From Vulcanimicrobiota bacterium (GTDB taxonomy: Bacteria > Vulcanimicrobiota > Vulcanimicrobiia > Eremiobacterales > Eremiobacteraceae), in contig JAFAKE010000050.1 in the NCBI GenBank assembly GCA_019235715.1, forward strand, positions 1 to 43,706: a stretch of DNA of 43,706 nucleotides, in the 5' to 3' direction. Positions 1 through 8,054 of this stretch are shown one piece after another; positions within the stretch are counted from its first letter, which is position 1, and each line of letters starts with the position of its first letter. Under the pieces are notes generated by a model. It saw only the letters and a list, made by a program, of their open reading frames with translations, was not told the origin of the DNA and did not search any database. The translations under genes were made by a program, and so were the position numbers.

Positions 1-404
1 GCGAGTTGCTTGCGCAGACGGTCGCGGCGCGCGCGCTGCGCTTCGGGAATCGCATAGGTCAGCACGCACCAGCGACGGTTCCACGCGCCGCGCCGCGGAC
101 GATAGATACGTTCCGTCCCCTCCTCGATCAACGCGCGCCCGCGCTCGGTCAGCGCATAGTACGATCGATTGGCTTCACGCCGCGCGACAAGCCAGCCGTC
201 CCGTGACAGCCGCGCGACTGCAGAACGGACCGCCACTTCTGAAATATGGAAGCGCGCGCCCAGCGCCACGAGGCTGCCCAACCACAGGTCGACGCCGCGC
301 GGATATGCGTAATCGCCGTACAGCGTGAACAGCATCGAACGCGGCCGCAGCCGTGCGATTCCAGGGAATTCCGTGTGACGCGCGCGAGGGGTGGCCCCGG
401 CCAT
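1..404 (-). CDS. paaX: PaaX-family transcriptional repressor, N-terminal part (cut by window edge)
   Basis: About 134 codons are visible, reading from an ATG at 404 leftwards off the window. After a short polar N-terminus comes the block RPRSMLFTLYGDYA, then a winged-helix region containing FHISEVAVRSAVARLSRDG and a wing with SYYALTERG. The central domain then starts around WNRRWCVLTYAIPE. This order is that of PaaX, the GntR-like repressor of phenylacetyl-CoA catabolism, whose effector is an aryl-CoA thioester. The gene is divergent from the BoxB/PaaA-like oxygenase at 483, with 78 bases between, so it most likely controls that operon and itself. The effector may differ from phenylacetyl-CoA. 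Family assignment is fairly firm; the C-terminal half cannot be seen. Confidence 0.82.
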   Translation of the reverse strand, partial: MAGATPRARHTEFPGIARLRPRSMLFTLYGDYAYPRGVDLWLGSLVALGARFHISEVAVRSAVARLSRDGWLVARREANRSYYALTERGRALIEEGTERIYRPRRGAWNRRWCVLTYAIPEAQRARRDRLRKQL

Positions 405-418
405 GCCGTTGAATCCTT

Positions 419-461
419 ACGGTCTATGTGGCAAATTTTGCCCGACCGTGCGAATTATAAC
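419..461. promoter_or_regulatory. Probable operator and promoter between paaX-like gene and oxygenase operon
   Basis: A 13-base perfect inverted repeat, GGCAAATTTTGCC (430-442, central T), lies inside a second inverted repeat, ACGGTC (419-424) and GACCGT (444-449). A -10-like TATAAC follows at 456-461, facing the oxygenase gene; I see no convincing -35. Nested dyads in a divergent regulator/target gap are typical of an autoregulated operator. It does not match the published E. coli PaaX box. Binding by the neighbouring regulator is inferred. Confidence 0.5.
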
Positions 462-482
462 ACAGTAAGAGAGATCTAGGAA

Positions 483-1595
483 ATGGCGCGCATCAAGACG
501 TTCGAAGATTGGGTGGAAGTCTTCCGCCACTGGCAAAAGGACCTCGATATCGATCCCGAGGTCTTCGAGCGCGTGCTCGGCGGCTATACGCTCGAGGCCA
601 AGTATGCCGAGGCGAAGAGCGATGAGATCGAGTTCGGCGAGTTCGCCGGCCAGCGCAAGTGGGATAAGGTCATGGAGATCCCCGACCAGCGCATGCGCGA
701 CGCCGTGCTCAACATGATCATCTATCAGGGCGACACGGAGTTCGCTTCCAACGAGCAGCAGCGCAAGCTGCTTGCGACCGCGCCGTCAGACTACGACATG
801 TATTCGATCTGCCGCGTGTTCATCGAGGAGACGCGCCACGGCTACCAGATGTGCCATCTGCTCGTCAACCACTTCGGCAACGACGGCCGCATCGAAGCCG
901 AGAAGATGCTCGAGCGGCGCGCGGACCAGGGCACGCGCCTGCTCAATGCGTTCAACAATCCGGTCAAGCACTGGCTCGACCTGTACGCATATCAGAACTA
1001 CATGGATCGCGACGGCAAATTCCAACTGCAGATGCTCTCGCACTCAGGCTTCCGGCCGCTCTCGATGAGCATGGGACCGATGCTGCGCGAAGAGTCGTTC
1101 CATCTCGGCACGGGCCTCACCGGGCTCAAGCGCGTCGCCAAAGCGGGCGTCGTGCCCGTCAAAGTCCAGCAGAAATATCACAACAAGTGGCTGTCGGGAT
1201 CGCTCGACTTGTTCGGTAACGATCATTCGTCCAGCGCGGTGTGGGCGTACATCTGGGGCATCAAGGGCAGGCCCGAAGAAGACAAAGAGCAGGACGAAGC
1301 CGACAAGGAGCTGCTCAACGACTACGCGCGCCGCCAGTACTATCAAGAGTGCGCGAAGCTGGTGGACCAGGTGAACGCGCTCATCCCCGGCGACGAGAAG
1401 CTCTACGTCGCCGACATCCGCTTCAACCGCCAGATCGGAGAATTCGCCGGCAAGCCGTATTCGGTCGACGGCCGCCTGCTCGACCGCGACGAACACGAAG
1501 CGCATCTCAAAGAAGTGCTGCCGACCGAAGACGACGAAAAATTACTGGCAGAGCTGTTCAAGCAAGAGGATTGGGTCGCGCCGAAAGCGGCGTAA
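483..1595 (+). CDS. BoxB/PaaA-family diiron oxygenase subunit (ring-epoxidase-like)
   Basis: A 370-residue ferritin-like diiron protein. Two ExxH iron motifs are visible: E116-T-R-H119 and E204-S-F-H207; an earlier Glu near residue 86 could be a further ligand. The segment from FGNDGRIEAEKMLERR through DRDGKFQLQ and HSGFRPL resembles BoxB, the benzoyl-CoA 2,3-epoxidase oxygenase, more than PaaA. At 370 residues it is shorter than BoxB (about 470) and longer than PaaA (about 310-330). It is the first gene after a divergent PaaX-like regulator and is followed after 9 bases by an enoyl-CoA hydratase, so an aryl-CoA or related acyl-CoA substrate is likely. No reductase (BoxA, PaaE) or small subunits (PaaBCD) occur in the window. 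The exact substrate is unknown. Confidence 0.78.
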   Translation: MARIKTFEDWVEVFRHWQKDLDIDPEVFERVLGGYTLEAKYAEAKSDEIEFGEFAGQRKWDKVMEIPDQRMRDAVLNMIIYQGDTEFASNEQQRKLLATAPSDYDMYSICRVFIEETRHGYQMCHLLVNHFGNDGRIEAEKMLERRADQGTRLLNAFNNPVKHWLDLYAYQNYMDRDGKFQLQMLSHSGFRPLSMSMGPMLREESFHLGTGLTGLKRVAKAGVVPVKVQQKYHNKWLSGSLDLFGNDHSSSAVWAYIWGIKGRPEEDKEQDEADKELLNDYARRQYYQECAKLVDQVNALIPGDEKLYVADIRFNRQIGEFAGKPYSVDGRLLDRDEHEAHLKEVLPTEDDEKLLAELFKQEDWVAPKAA

Positions 1596-1604
1596 GGAGA
1601 ATCG

Positions 1605-2447
1605 ATGGCCACCAAGATCGAGACCGACGGCAAAACCGCGACGTCGGAGAACGCTAAGACGCTGGTCACCTACCGCAAGGAAGGCGACCACATCGCGGTC
1701 GTGACGCTGGAAGATCCGCCGGCGAACACGTACACGCACGACATGATGCGCCAGCTCGACGAGTGCATTCTGCGAGCGCGTTTTGACAAGGATGTGCAGG
1801 TCATCATCCTCACAGGCGCGGGTGAGAAGTTCTTCTGCGCGGGCGCGAACATCGGCATGCTGCAGAAAGTCGATCCCACGTTCAAATATTACTTCTGCTT
1901 GCACGCCAACGAGACGCTCACGCGTCTCGAACAGACGCCGAAGCTCGTGATCGCGGCGCTCAACGGACACACGGTCGGCGGTGGTCTGGAGATCGCGCTC
2001 GCGTGCGACATCCGCCTTGCGCGCAAGAACGCGGGCAAGATCGGGCTGCCCGAGGTCGCCCTCGGCGTCCTGCCGGGGACTGGCGGCACGCAGCGCCTGA
2101 CTCGTGCGGTCGGCCGCGGCAAAGCGCTCGAGCTGATGGTCACCGGCCGGACGTTCTCGTTCGAAGAGGCGCAAGAGCTCGGCCTGGTCACCGACATCTA
2201 TGAAGGCGACGTCGCGTCGTTCTTCAAGGACGTGCTCTCTTACGCCAAGCAGTTCACGACGCCGAACAAGGCCGCGAAGGCGGTCGGCAACATCAAGCGC
2301 TCCGTCGTTTCGGGCGGCGAGGTGCCGTTCTCCGAGGCGCTCGCGATCGAACGCGAGCTGCAACAGCTGCTCTTCCAGAGCAGCGACGCGAAGGAAGGCC
2401 TCAACGCGTACGTCGAGAAGCGCATGGCCAAATTCACGAACACGTAA
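1605..2447 (+). CDS. Enoyl-CoA hydratase/isomerase (crotonase family)
   Basis: A 280-residue crotonase. The oxyanion-hole segments are FFCAGANIGML (near residue 69) and NGHTVGGGLEIA (near 120), followed by LPEVALGVLPGTGGTQRL with the usual catalytic Glu. A polar extension of about 20 residues precedes the fold. The start is ATG at 1605 with an AGGAG site just upstream. It sits 9 bases after the oxygenase gene and ends before a strong terminator, so the two form one transcript. It probably hydrates or isomerises the ring-opened or ring-epoxide CoA ester made by the oxygenase, as BoxC or PaaF/PaaG do, although it is far shorter than BoxC. The precise step cannot be told from sequence. Confidence 0.85.
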   Translation: MATKIETDGKTATSENAKTLVTYRKEGDHIAVVTLEDPPANTYTHDMMRQLDECILRARFDKDVQVIILTGAGEKFFCAGANIGMLQKVDPTFKYYFCLHANETLTRLEQTPKLVIAALNGHTVGGGLEIALACDIRLARKNAGKIGLPEVALGVLPGTGGTQRLTRAVGRGKALELMVTGRTFSFEEAQELGLVTDIYEGDVASFFKDVLSYAKQFTTPNKAAKAVGNIKRSVVSGGEVPFSEALAIERELQQLLFQSSDAKEGLNAYVEKRMAKFTNT

Positions 2448-2474
2448 CGGTTTGGTCGAAACACGAGAACGCGC

Positions 2475-2508
2475 GAGCGGTCGAATGATTTCGACCGCTC
2501 CATTTTTT
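2475..2508 (+). terminator. Rho-independent terminator after the oxygenase/hydratase operon
   Basis: A perfect 11-base stem (2475-2485 with 2490-2500) closes a TGAT loop and is followed by CATTTTTT. It is the best intrinsic terminator in the window. It separates the two-gene operon from the CoA-transferase genes 25 bases downstream, which therefore may have their own promoter or depend on read-through. Confidence 0.9.
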
Positions 2509-2532
2509 GGCGAGCGTCGCCGCTGATTCTAG

Positions 2533-3459
2533 GTGAGCGTGGCTTCTAAGATCATGACGATGCGCGACGCGATCGCGCAGCACGTGCCGGACGGCTCGTC
2601 TGTCGCGCTCGGACTTGCATTGGAAGCGCTCATCCCGTTTGCCGCCGGTCACGAGCTTATCCGCCAGAACAGACGCGACCTGACGCTGATCGGCCCGATC
2701 TCCGACATCCTTTTCGATCAGCTCATCGGCGCCGGCTGCGTGAAAGCGATCGTCGCCGCCTGGGTTGGGAATGTCAGCGCCGGGTTGGGTTACAACTATC
2801 GGCGCGCCGCGGAGACCGGCGTTCCCAATAAGATCCACATCGAGGATCACTCCAACTTCACGATGGCGCTCAGCCTGCTTGCCGGAGGCCTTGGCGCGCC
2901 CTTCATTCCGGCGCGCACGCTGCTAGGCTCAGACATCCTCAAGACCAACGCGAACCTACGCGCGGCCGCCTCGCCGCTCGACGGCGAGCAAGTCTTGCTC
3001 GTGCCGGCGCTTGTTCCCGACGTCGCGGTGTTGCACGTCCAGCGCGCAGACGAAACCGGCGGCAATCATTGCTGGGGCAACCTCGGCGTGAGCGAAGAAG
3101 GCGGGCTGGCGGCGACCAAAGTGATCGTCGTCGCCGAAGAGATCGTCGGCGTCGACGTCATCAAGAGCGATCCGAACCGCGTGCTCGTGCCCGCGCATCG
3201 CGTGACCGCGATCGTGCACGAGCCCGGCGGCGCACATCCCTCGCCCGTGCAGGGCTACTACGGGCGCGACACCGACTTCTACCAAGAGTACCACACGCAG
3301 TCGCAGACGGCCGAGGCCTTCGAGCAGTGGCGGCAGCGCTGGATCGGCGCGATCGGTTCGCGTGCGGTCTACCTGAAGCTGTTGGGAGCCGAGCGCTGGC
3401 GCGCGCTCGCGGTCAAGGACAAGAAGCTCGCCGCGCCCGCGAACTTCAGCGCGACATGA
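2533..3459 (+). CDS. CoA-transferase family I, subunit A (glutaconate CoA-transferase type)
   Basis: A 308-residue protein with a GTG start at 2533 (an alternative GTG lies two codons in). The N-terminal region, DGSSVALGLALEALIPFAAGHELIRQ followed by DLTLIGPISD, is that of the alpha subunit of family I CoA-transferases such as GctA. The mid-region has GGLGAPFIPARTLLGSD. It overlaps the beta subunit by ATGA, which is standard for these two-subunit enzymes. The likely role is moving CoA between a dicarboxylic or oxo acid and an acyl-CoA in the same catabolic path as the upstream oxygenase. The family also includes the ring-cleaving hydrolases IpdAB, of similar size, so a hydrolase role is possible. 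Confidence 0.75.
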   Translation: MSVASKIMTMRDAIAQHVPDGSSVALGLALEALIPFAAGHELIRQNRRDLTLIGPISDILFDQLIGAGCVKAIVAAWVGNVSAGLGYNYRRAAETGVPNKIHIEDHSNFTMALSLLAGGLGAPFIPARTLLGSDILKTNANLRAAASPLDGEQVLLVPALVPDVAVLHVQRADETGGNHCWGNLGVSEEGGLAATKVIVVAEEIVGVDVIKSDPNRVLVPAHRVTAIVHEPGGAHPSPVQGYYGRDTDFYQEYHTQSQTAEAFEQWRQRWIGAIGSRAVYLKLLGAERWRALAVKDKKLAAPANFSAT

Positions 3460-4220
3460 AGCAGGCTTACACACCCGCCGAACTGATGGTGGTGGTCGCT
3501 GCGCGCGAGATCAAGGACCGCGAGGTCGTCTTCGTCGGCATGCGCTTGCCGCTCATCGCGTTCGCGGTCGCAAAGCGGCTGCACGCCCCGAATGCGATCG
3601 GCTTCTTCGAAAATGGCGTGGTGCGCGACACGCCGTCTGCGTCGCTGCTCTACACAATGGGCGATCCGCCCAACATCGAAGACGCGCTGCAATGCTGCCG
3701 CATGACGACGGTGATGGGGCTCATGCAAAAGGGCGAGGTGGATCTTGGGTTTCTTGGCGGCGCTGAAGTCGATAGGAACGGCAACATCAACACTTCGTAT
3801 GTCGGCGATCCGTCTGCGCCGCGCGTCAAGCTGCCCGGCAGCGGCGGCGCGGCCGACATCGCGTCGCTCGCAAGACGCTTTGTCGTGATCATCGAGCACA
3901 ACGATCGGCGTTTGGTGGAACGCGTCGGGTACCTGACCTCGCCCGGCAACGGCGATGGCGCGCATTGGCGCGCGAACGAAGGCCTACCGCGCGGCGGCCC
4001 TGCTGCGATCATCACCACGATGGGCGTGTTGCGCTTCGGATTCGAATCGGGCGAAGCGTACCTCGACACGATCCATCCCGGCGTCAAACTTGAAGACGTC
4101 AAGGCCAAAACCGGCTGGCCGCTGATGGTGACGCCCGTGCTCAAGCCCACGCCCGAGCCGACGGATGAAGAGCTGCGCATCATCCGGGAGGTCGACCCAA
4201 AGCGCTTCTGGACGTCCTAG
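3456..4220 (+). CDS. CoA-transferase family I, subunit B (glutaconate CoA-transferase type)
   Basis: A 254-residue beta subunit whose ATG overlaps the stop codon of subunit A. A longer open frame upstream is only a shadow of subunit A. The Glu in FFENG (about residue 52) sits where GctB-type transferases carry the Glu that forms the CoA thioester. The stretch GEVDLGFLGGAEVDRNGNINT and the C-terminal HPGVKLEDVKAKTGWP followed by PTDEELRIIREVDP are family signatures. Keeping this Glu favours true CoA transfer over the IpdAB hydrolase variant. The gene ends convergently, overlapping the marC-like gene by 4 bases. The acid substrate is not predictable. Confidence 0.78.
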   Translation: MKQAYTPAELMVVVAAREIKDREVVFVGMRLPLIAFAVAKRLHAPNAIGFFENGVVRDTPSASLLYTMGDPPNIEDALQCCRMTTVMGLMQKGEVDLGFLGGAEVDRNGNINTSYVGDPSAPRVKLPGSGGAADIASLARRFVVIIEHNDRRLVERVGYLTSPGNGDGAHWRANEGLPRGGPAAIITTMGVLRFGFESGEAYLDTIHPGVKLEDVKAKTGWPLMVTPVLKPTPEPTDEELRIIREVDPKRFWTS

Positions 4221-4849
4221 TGACGGAAGAGCGGCGTTTGGACCAGTCCGTTGATCATGAATTGGATCGCGAGCGCTGAAAGGATGATGCCCAGCAAGCG
4301 CGTCAGGACGCCGACGCCCGTGCGTCCGATGCCCTTGAGCACCATGTCCGCGCCGCGCATGCACAGCCACGTCGCGAGCAGCGCGAACGCGTATGCCGCG
4401 TAGACGATGACCGTTCGCGTCGTGTCACCACGGCTGAGATTGACGAGCAGCAGCACGGTCGCGATCGTGCCCGGACCCGCGATCATAGGTATCGCCAGCG
4501 GGAATACGGCGGCGTTCTCGCGCTCGATCGCTTCGCGTTCTTCCTCTGGCTTGGCGCGCGTGCCGGACTGCCGTGCGAAGAGCATGTCGATGGAGATGAG
4601 CAGCAACAAGATGCCGCCGGCGATCGAGAACGCCGGCAGCGTGATGTTGAGATACGTGAGCACGTAGCGGCCGACGAGGGCCATGAAGACGATCACGGCC
4701 GCCGCGACGATCACCGCGCGGTCGATCGTGCGCCGGCGCGCGTCGGGCGTCGCCGAGGCGGTCACTGCGAGCGACAAGGGTACCATGCCGACGGGATCGA
4801 TGATCGTCAGCGCGGTGGCAAACGCTGTGATCGCGAAGTGCAGCTCCAC
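4217..4849 (-). CDS. MarC/UPF0056 family integral membrane protein
   Basis: A 210-residue hydrophobic protein with about six membrane helices. Its N-terminus, FATALTIIDPVGMVPL, and the second-half motif AIPMIAGPGTIATV are the two DPxG/GPG repeats of the MarC (YchE/YhgN) family. A charged cytoplasmic loop rich in Glu and Arg follows TM3. The biochemical role of the family is not established; early links to multiple antibiotic resistance were not upheld. It starts 26 bases after the large c-di-GMP gene on the same strand, so they may share a transcript. It ends convergently with the CoA-transferase gene. Confidence 0.88.
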   Translation of the reverse strand: MELHFAITAFATALTIIDPVGMVPLSLAVTASATPDARRRTIDRAVIVAAAVIVFMALVGRYVLTYLNITLPAFSIAGGILLLLISIDMLFARQSGTRAKPEEEREAIERENAAVFPLAIPMIAGPGTIATVLLLVNLSRGDTTRTVIVYAAYAFALLATWLCMRGADMVLKGIGRTGVGVLTRLLGIILSALAIQFMINGLVQTPLFRH

Positions 4850-4875
4850 GCGCGATTGCTTCGCGGCGAAGCTAG

Positions 4876-7581
4876 CTAGCGGCCTCCACCCGACTCGACA
4901 AGCGCGACGAACTTATCCACCAACTTGGGGTCGAACTGTGAACCGGCGCGCGCACGCAGCTCGCGCACGGCCTGCTCGTACTCGATGCGCTTGTGGTATG
5001 GACGGTCGATGACCATCGCCGAGTAAGCGTCGATGAGCGCGACAATGCGCGCGAGCAGCGGGATTTTCTCTCCCTTGAGCCCATCGGGATAGCCTTTGCC
5101 GTCGAAGCGCTCGTGGTGATACTTGACCGCGAGGGCAGCATTGGCGAAGCCCGGGATGTTCTCGATGAGCATCGCGCCGATCGTGACGTGACGCTTGACC
5201 AATTCGTATTCTTCTGGCGCCAAGCGGCCTGGTTTGGCAAGCAGGTGCGCGGGCAGCGCGATCTTGCCGACGTCGTGCAGTACGGACGCACGCAGCAGCG
5301 AATCCATGTCCTCTCTGGACAGCGCCAGAACGTTGCCGAACTCGCGCGCCACGCGGTTGACGTGCTCGAGATGGCTGCGCGTAGAGCGGTCGCGCGCGAG
5401 CAGCGCTGCGAGCAGCTCAGACACCGGCGCGAAGTCGCCTTCCAAGCGCAGCTGCGTCGTGCCGATGCGCTGCAGGCGCGTCGCGGGCCGGCCCATACGC
5501 TTGCTCTGATACAAAGCCGCGTCCGCCTTGGCGATGAGGTCCGCCGGAGATTCTGCGTCCTGCGGGAACAGCGCGTAGCCGATCGAGCATTTGACCGGGA
5601 TGACCGCGCCGTCAGCCAAGCGCAGGTCGCGTTCTTCGAGGCCGGCGGTCACGCGGTTTATGATCGCCTCGGTCTGTTCGCGCGTGGTGTCGGGCAGCAC
5701 GAGCATGAACTCGTCGCCGCCGTAGCGGCCGACGACGTCGGTCGAACGCACCGCGCCCATGACGACGCCGGTGACCATCTTGAGCGCATCGTCGCCGACC
5801 AGGTGGCCGTAGGTATCGTTGACGTTCTTGAAATTGTCGAGGTCCATCATGACGGCGGCGACGGCTTGACCGCTCGTGCGCGAGCGGCGCAATTCTTCTT
5901 CGAGGCGCGTCTTGAGGTAGCGGTGGTGGAAGACGCCGGTCAGTGGATCGCGGTCGGCGCGCGATTCGGCCTGGTCGTACAGCTGCGCGTTCTGCACGGC
6001 GACGGCCAGCTGTTCCGCGATCGCGGTCAGCAGGCGCACGCTCGAGTCGTCGTACGCACTCTCGCGATAGGCCTGCGCCGACATCACGCCGATGCAGCGG
6101 TTGCCGAGACGCAGCGGCGCCATCGCCAGCGACCGCACGTTCGAGACATTATCCGTGCCGATGATGCCGTGCGGCTGGTTATTGATCTCCTCAAGGGTTT
6201 GGAAGACGAGCGTGCGATTGGACGTCATCACGCGCTCGGCGATCGAGCTCTTGAGGGGCGTGTCGCGCGGCTCGATGACGTTGTTGCCCTCGATGAAGTA
6301 CTCGAGGCGCATCGCGCTGCCGTCTTCGGTGCGCAACGCCACGAAGAAGGCAGGCGCCTCGATCACGCGGCGCACCTCTTCGCACACGGTCTGATAGAGC
6401 GTCCGCAAGCTGAGCTGCGCGGCCAACGCACGCGACACTTCGGCGAGCATCTTCAATTCGCGCGCACGCTGGTCGGCCTGCACGACCGCCTGCGAATTTT
6501 CGACCGCGATCGCAGCCTGCTCGGCGACGGCGACGACCAGGTCGCGGTCGCGTTCGGTATAGGCGTGCGGGCGCGAGCTTTGCACTGAGATGACGCCGAT
6601 CGTACGCGCGCCGATGCTCATCGGCACGACGAGCGCCGACACGACGTCGTCGCTGTTGGTGTCGCCGTGCATGATGACCGGGAACGGCTTCCAATCCTCC
6701 GGCGTGCGCATCAGCAAGGGAACGCCCTCGCGGAACACCTGGCCGCACAACGAGCCTTGCAGCGGCATCGGATCGACGACATCGAGCACGCGGTAGTGGT
6801 CGACGCAATATGGGATCGTCATCAGGCCCTGTTCCCATGAGCCGAGCGCGACCCAGAACGTCGACGCGTCGAGCACGCCGCCCAGCAGGCGGTGCAGCCG
6901 ATGGAACAGGCGGCGCAAATCGCGTTCGGATGCGAGGGCGCGCGCGGTCTCAAGCATCAAGCGCAGCTCTTGGCTGCGCGCACGCGCCTCTTCGGCCGAA
7001 TTCTTGTTGCGCACGACCAGCGCGCCGACGTCCGCCGCGGCCGCCACGAACTCCAGCTCTTTTTCGCCGTACACGCCATCGCGCGGGTTGCGCGTCGCGA
7101 TGTAGCCGAGATTGCGGCCGTCGTGACGGATCGGCGCGATGATGACGGAACCGATGTTGGTCATCATGTTGCCGCGGCTGGCCAGCGTCTGCTGCGTGCC
7201 CGCCGGCCGGCCGAACTGCAGTGCCCGGCCTGCGCGCATCGCTTGTGCGACGAATCCGCGCTCGATGACGGGCAACGAATTGCGGTCGTCAAGATTGCGC
7301 TGATAGCGGATGCGGAAGCCGTCGCGCGCCGTCGGATCGGCGGTGGCGGCGACGAGGATCGGTGTCTCGATATACGAGCGTAGCGCCGTGTGGACGTGGC
7401 TGAAGAACTGCTCTTCCGGATGCCCTGCGGCGATCGAGAGCAGCTGCGCGTAAAACGAAGAGTCCCAGGGGAGCGTTCCCGACTCGGAGCGGAGCAGCGG
7501 GTTGAAGCCCGTTGTCGCCGGCGGCGTCGCCGGCCTCCACGCCGCGGGTACGCCTTTCCCGGGCTGCGGCAGATTTTTAAT
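4876..7581 (-). CDS. Multi-GAF sensor with GGDEF and HD-GYP domains (c-di-GMP turnover)
   Basis: A soluble protein of about 900 residues. Three GAF-type regions fill the first two thirds. A GGDEF domain follows with intact YGGDEF and an RSTD inhibitory I-site five residues before it. The C-terminal HD-GYP domain carries HDVGK, HHERFDGKGYP and further metal ligands. Both synthesis and breakdown of cyclic di-GMP are therefore possible, with the GAF domains as sensors. The first usual start codon in frame is TTG at 7275, but that falls inside the first GAF domain. The frame stays open and GAF-like up to a stop at 7587-7585. The best-placed start is ATT at 7581, 8 bases after a GGAGGA (7590-7595); CTG at 7572 is another option. 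A sequencing frameshift linking it to GTG at 7588 cannot be excluded. Confidence 0.88.
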   Translation of the reverse strand: MKNLPQPGKGVPAAWRPATPPATTGFNPLLRSESGTLPWDSSFYAQLLSIAAGHPEEQFFSHVHTALRSYIETPILVAATADPTARDGFRIRYQRNLDDRNSLPVIERGFVAQAMRAGRALQFGRPAGTQQTLASRGNMMTNIGSVIIAPIRHDGRNLGYIATRNPRDGVYGEKELEFVAAAADVGALVVRNKNSAEEARARSQELRLMLETARALASERDLRRLFHRLHRLLGGVLDASTFWVALGSWEQGLMTIPYCVDHYRVLDVVDPMPLQGSLCGQVFREGVPLLMRTPEDWKPFPVIMHGDTNSDDVVSALVVPMSIGARTIGVISVQSSRPHAYTERDRDLVVAVAEQAAIAVENSQAVVQADQRARELKMLAEVSRALAAQLSLRTLYQTVCEEVRRVIEAPAFFVALRTEDGSAMRLEYFIEGNNVIEPRDTPLKSSIAERVMTSNRTLVFQTLEEINNQPHGIIGTDNVSNVRSLAMAPLRLGNRCIGVMSAQAYRESAYDDSSVRLLTAIAEQLAVAVQNAQLYDQAESRADRDPLTGVFHHRYLKTRLEEELRRSRTSGQAVAAVMMDLDNFKNVNDTYGHLVGDDALKMVTGVVMGAVRSTDVVGRYGGDEFMLVLPDTTREQTEAIINRVTAGLEERDLRLADGAVIPVKCSIGYALFPQDAESPADLIAKADAALYQSKRMGRPATRLQRIGTTQLRLEGDFAPVSELLAALLARDRSTRSHLEHVNRVAREFGNVLALSREDMDSLLRASVLHDVGKIALPAHLLAKPGRLAPEEYELVKRHVTIGAMLIENIPGFANAALAVKYHHERFDGKGYPDGLKGEKIPLLARIVALIDAYSAMVIDRPYHKRIEYEQAVRELRARAGSQFDPKLVDKFVALVESGGGR

Positions 7582-7707
7582 CGCTCACGTCCTCCGGTTT
7601 ACCGGTATTCATCGTATGACCGGCCCATGACCCGAAATGTGACATCTTCGATCGGCCGCGGAGCGGGCCAAGGGGGCCCCTAGGGGCTGACCGAATCGGG
7701 AGCCGCT

Positions 7708-8043
7708 GTGTTCCGCTCTATTGGACTTATCGTCATAGCGGTGGTGTTGGCTACAGGTTGCAACACCAATCCGCCCTCGTCGACGCCCAAACCCGGGACG
7801 CTGCAGGGCGTGGTTAGCGGCCCGACTGGGCCAATTGGCGGAGCGAGCATCGTCGTCACGCCGACGGACAACTCGTATCACACGGGAACGGCCGACGCGA
7901 ACGGTTTCTATCAGATCACCGGCATCCCGGCCGGATCGATCGTGTACACCGTTTCGGCGCCAGGCTTCCAGACGTACACGGGAAGCGCGACGATAAATCC
8001 GGACGCGGCGACGGTGCAAAACGTCAGTCTAAGTAATGGATGA
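7708..8043 (+). CDS. Small lipoprotein with carboxypeptidase-regulatory-like (beta-sandwich) domain
   Basis: A 111-residue protein with a GTG start at 7708. A short hydrophobic signal ends in the lipobox LATGC (Cys18), so it should be lipid-anchored. A Pro/Ser-rich spacer follows. The rest reads as a CarboxypepD_reg-type fold: LQGVVSGPTGPIGGASIVV, GTADANGFYQITGIPAGS and VYTVSAPGFQ. Such domains act as surface or periplasmic structural modules; no catalytic residues are seen. It ends 12 bases before the next lipoprotein gene, so the two are probably made and displayed together. It is divergent from the c-di-GMP protein, with 126 bases between. Confidence 0.75.
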   Translation: MFRSIGLIVIAVVLATGCNTNPPSSTPKPGTLQGVVSGPTGPIGGASIVVTPTDNSYHTGTADANGFYQITGIPAGSIVYTVSAPGFQTYTGSATINPDAATVQNVSLSNG

Positions 8044-8054
8044 AAGGGAGAGCC

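Noticed and set aside
4993-6588. Long plus-strand open frame (531 codons) opposite the GGDEF/HD-GYP gene
   Set aside because: Composition is Arg/Asp/His/Val-rich with no fold or motif; it mirrors the codon bias of a well-recognised gene on the other strand, as is common in high-GC DNA.
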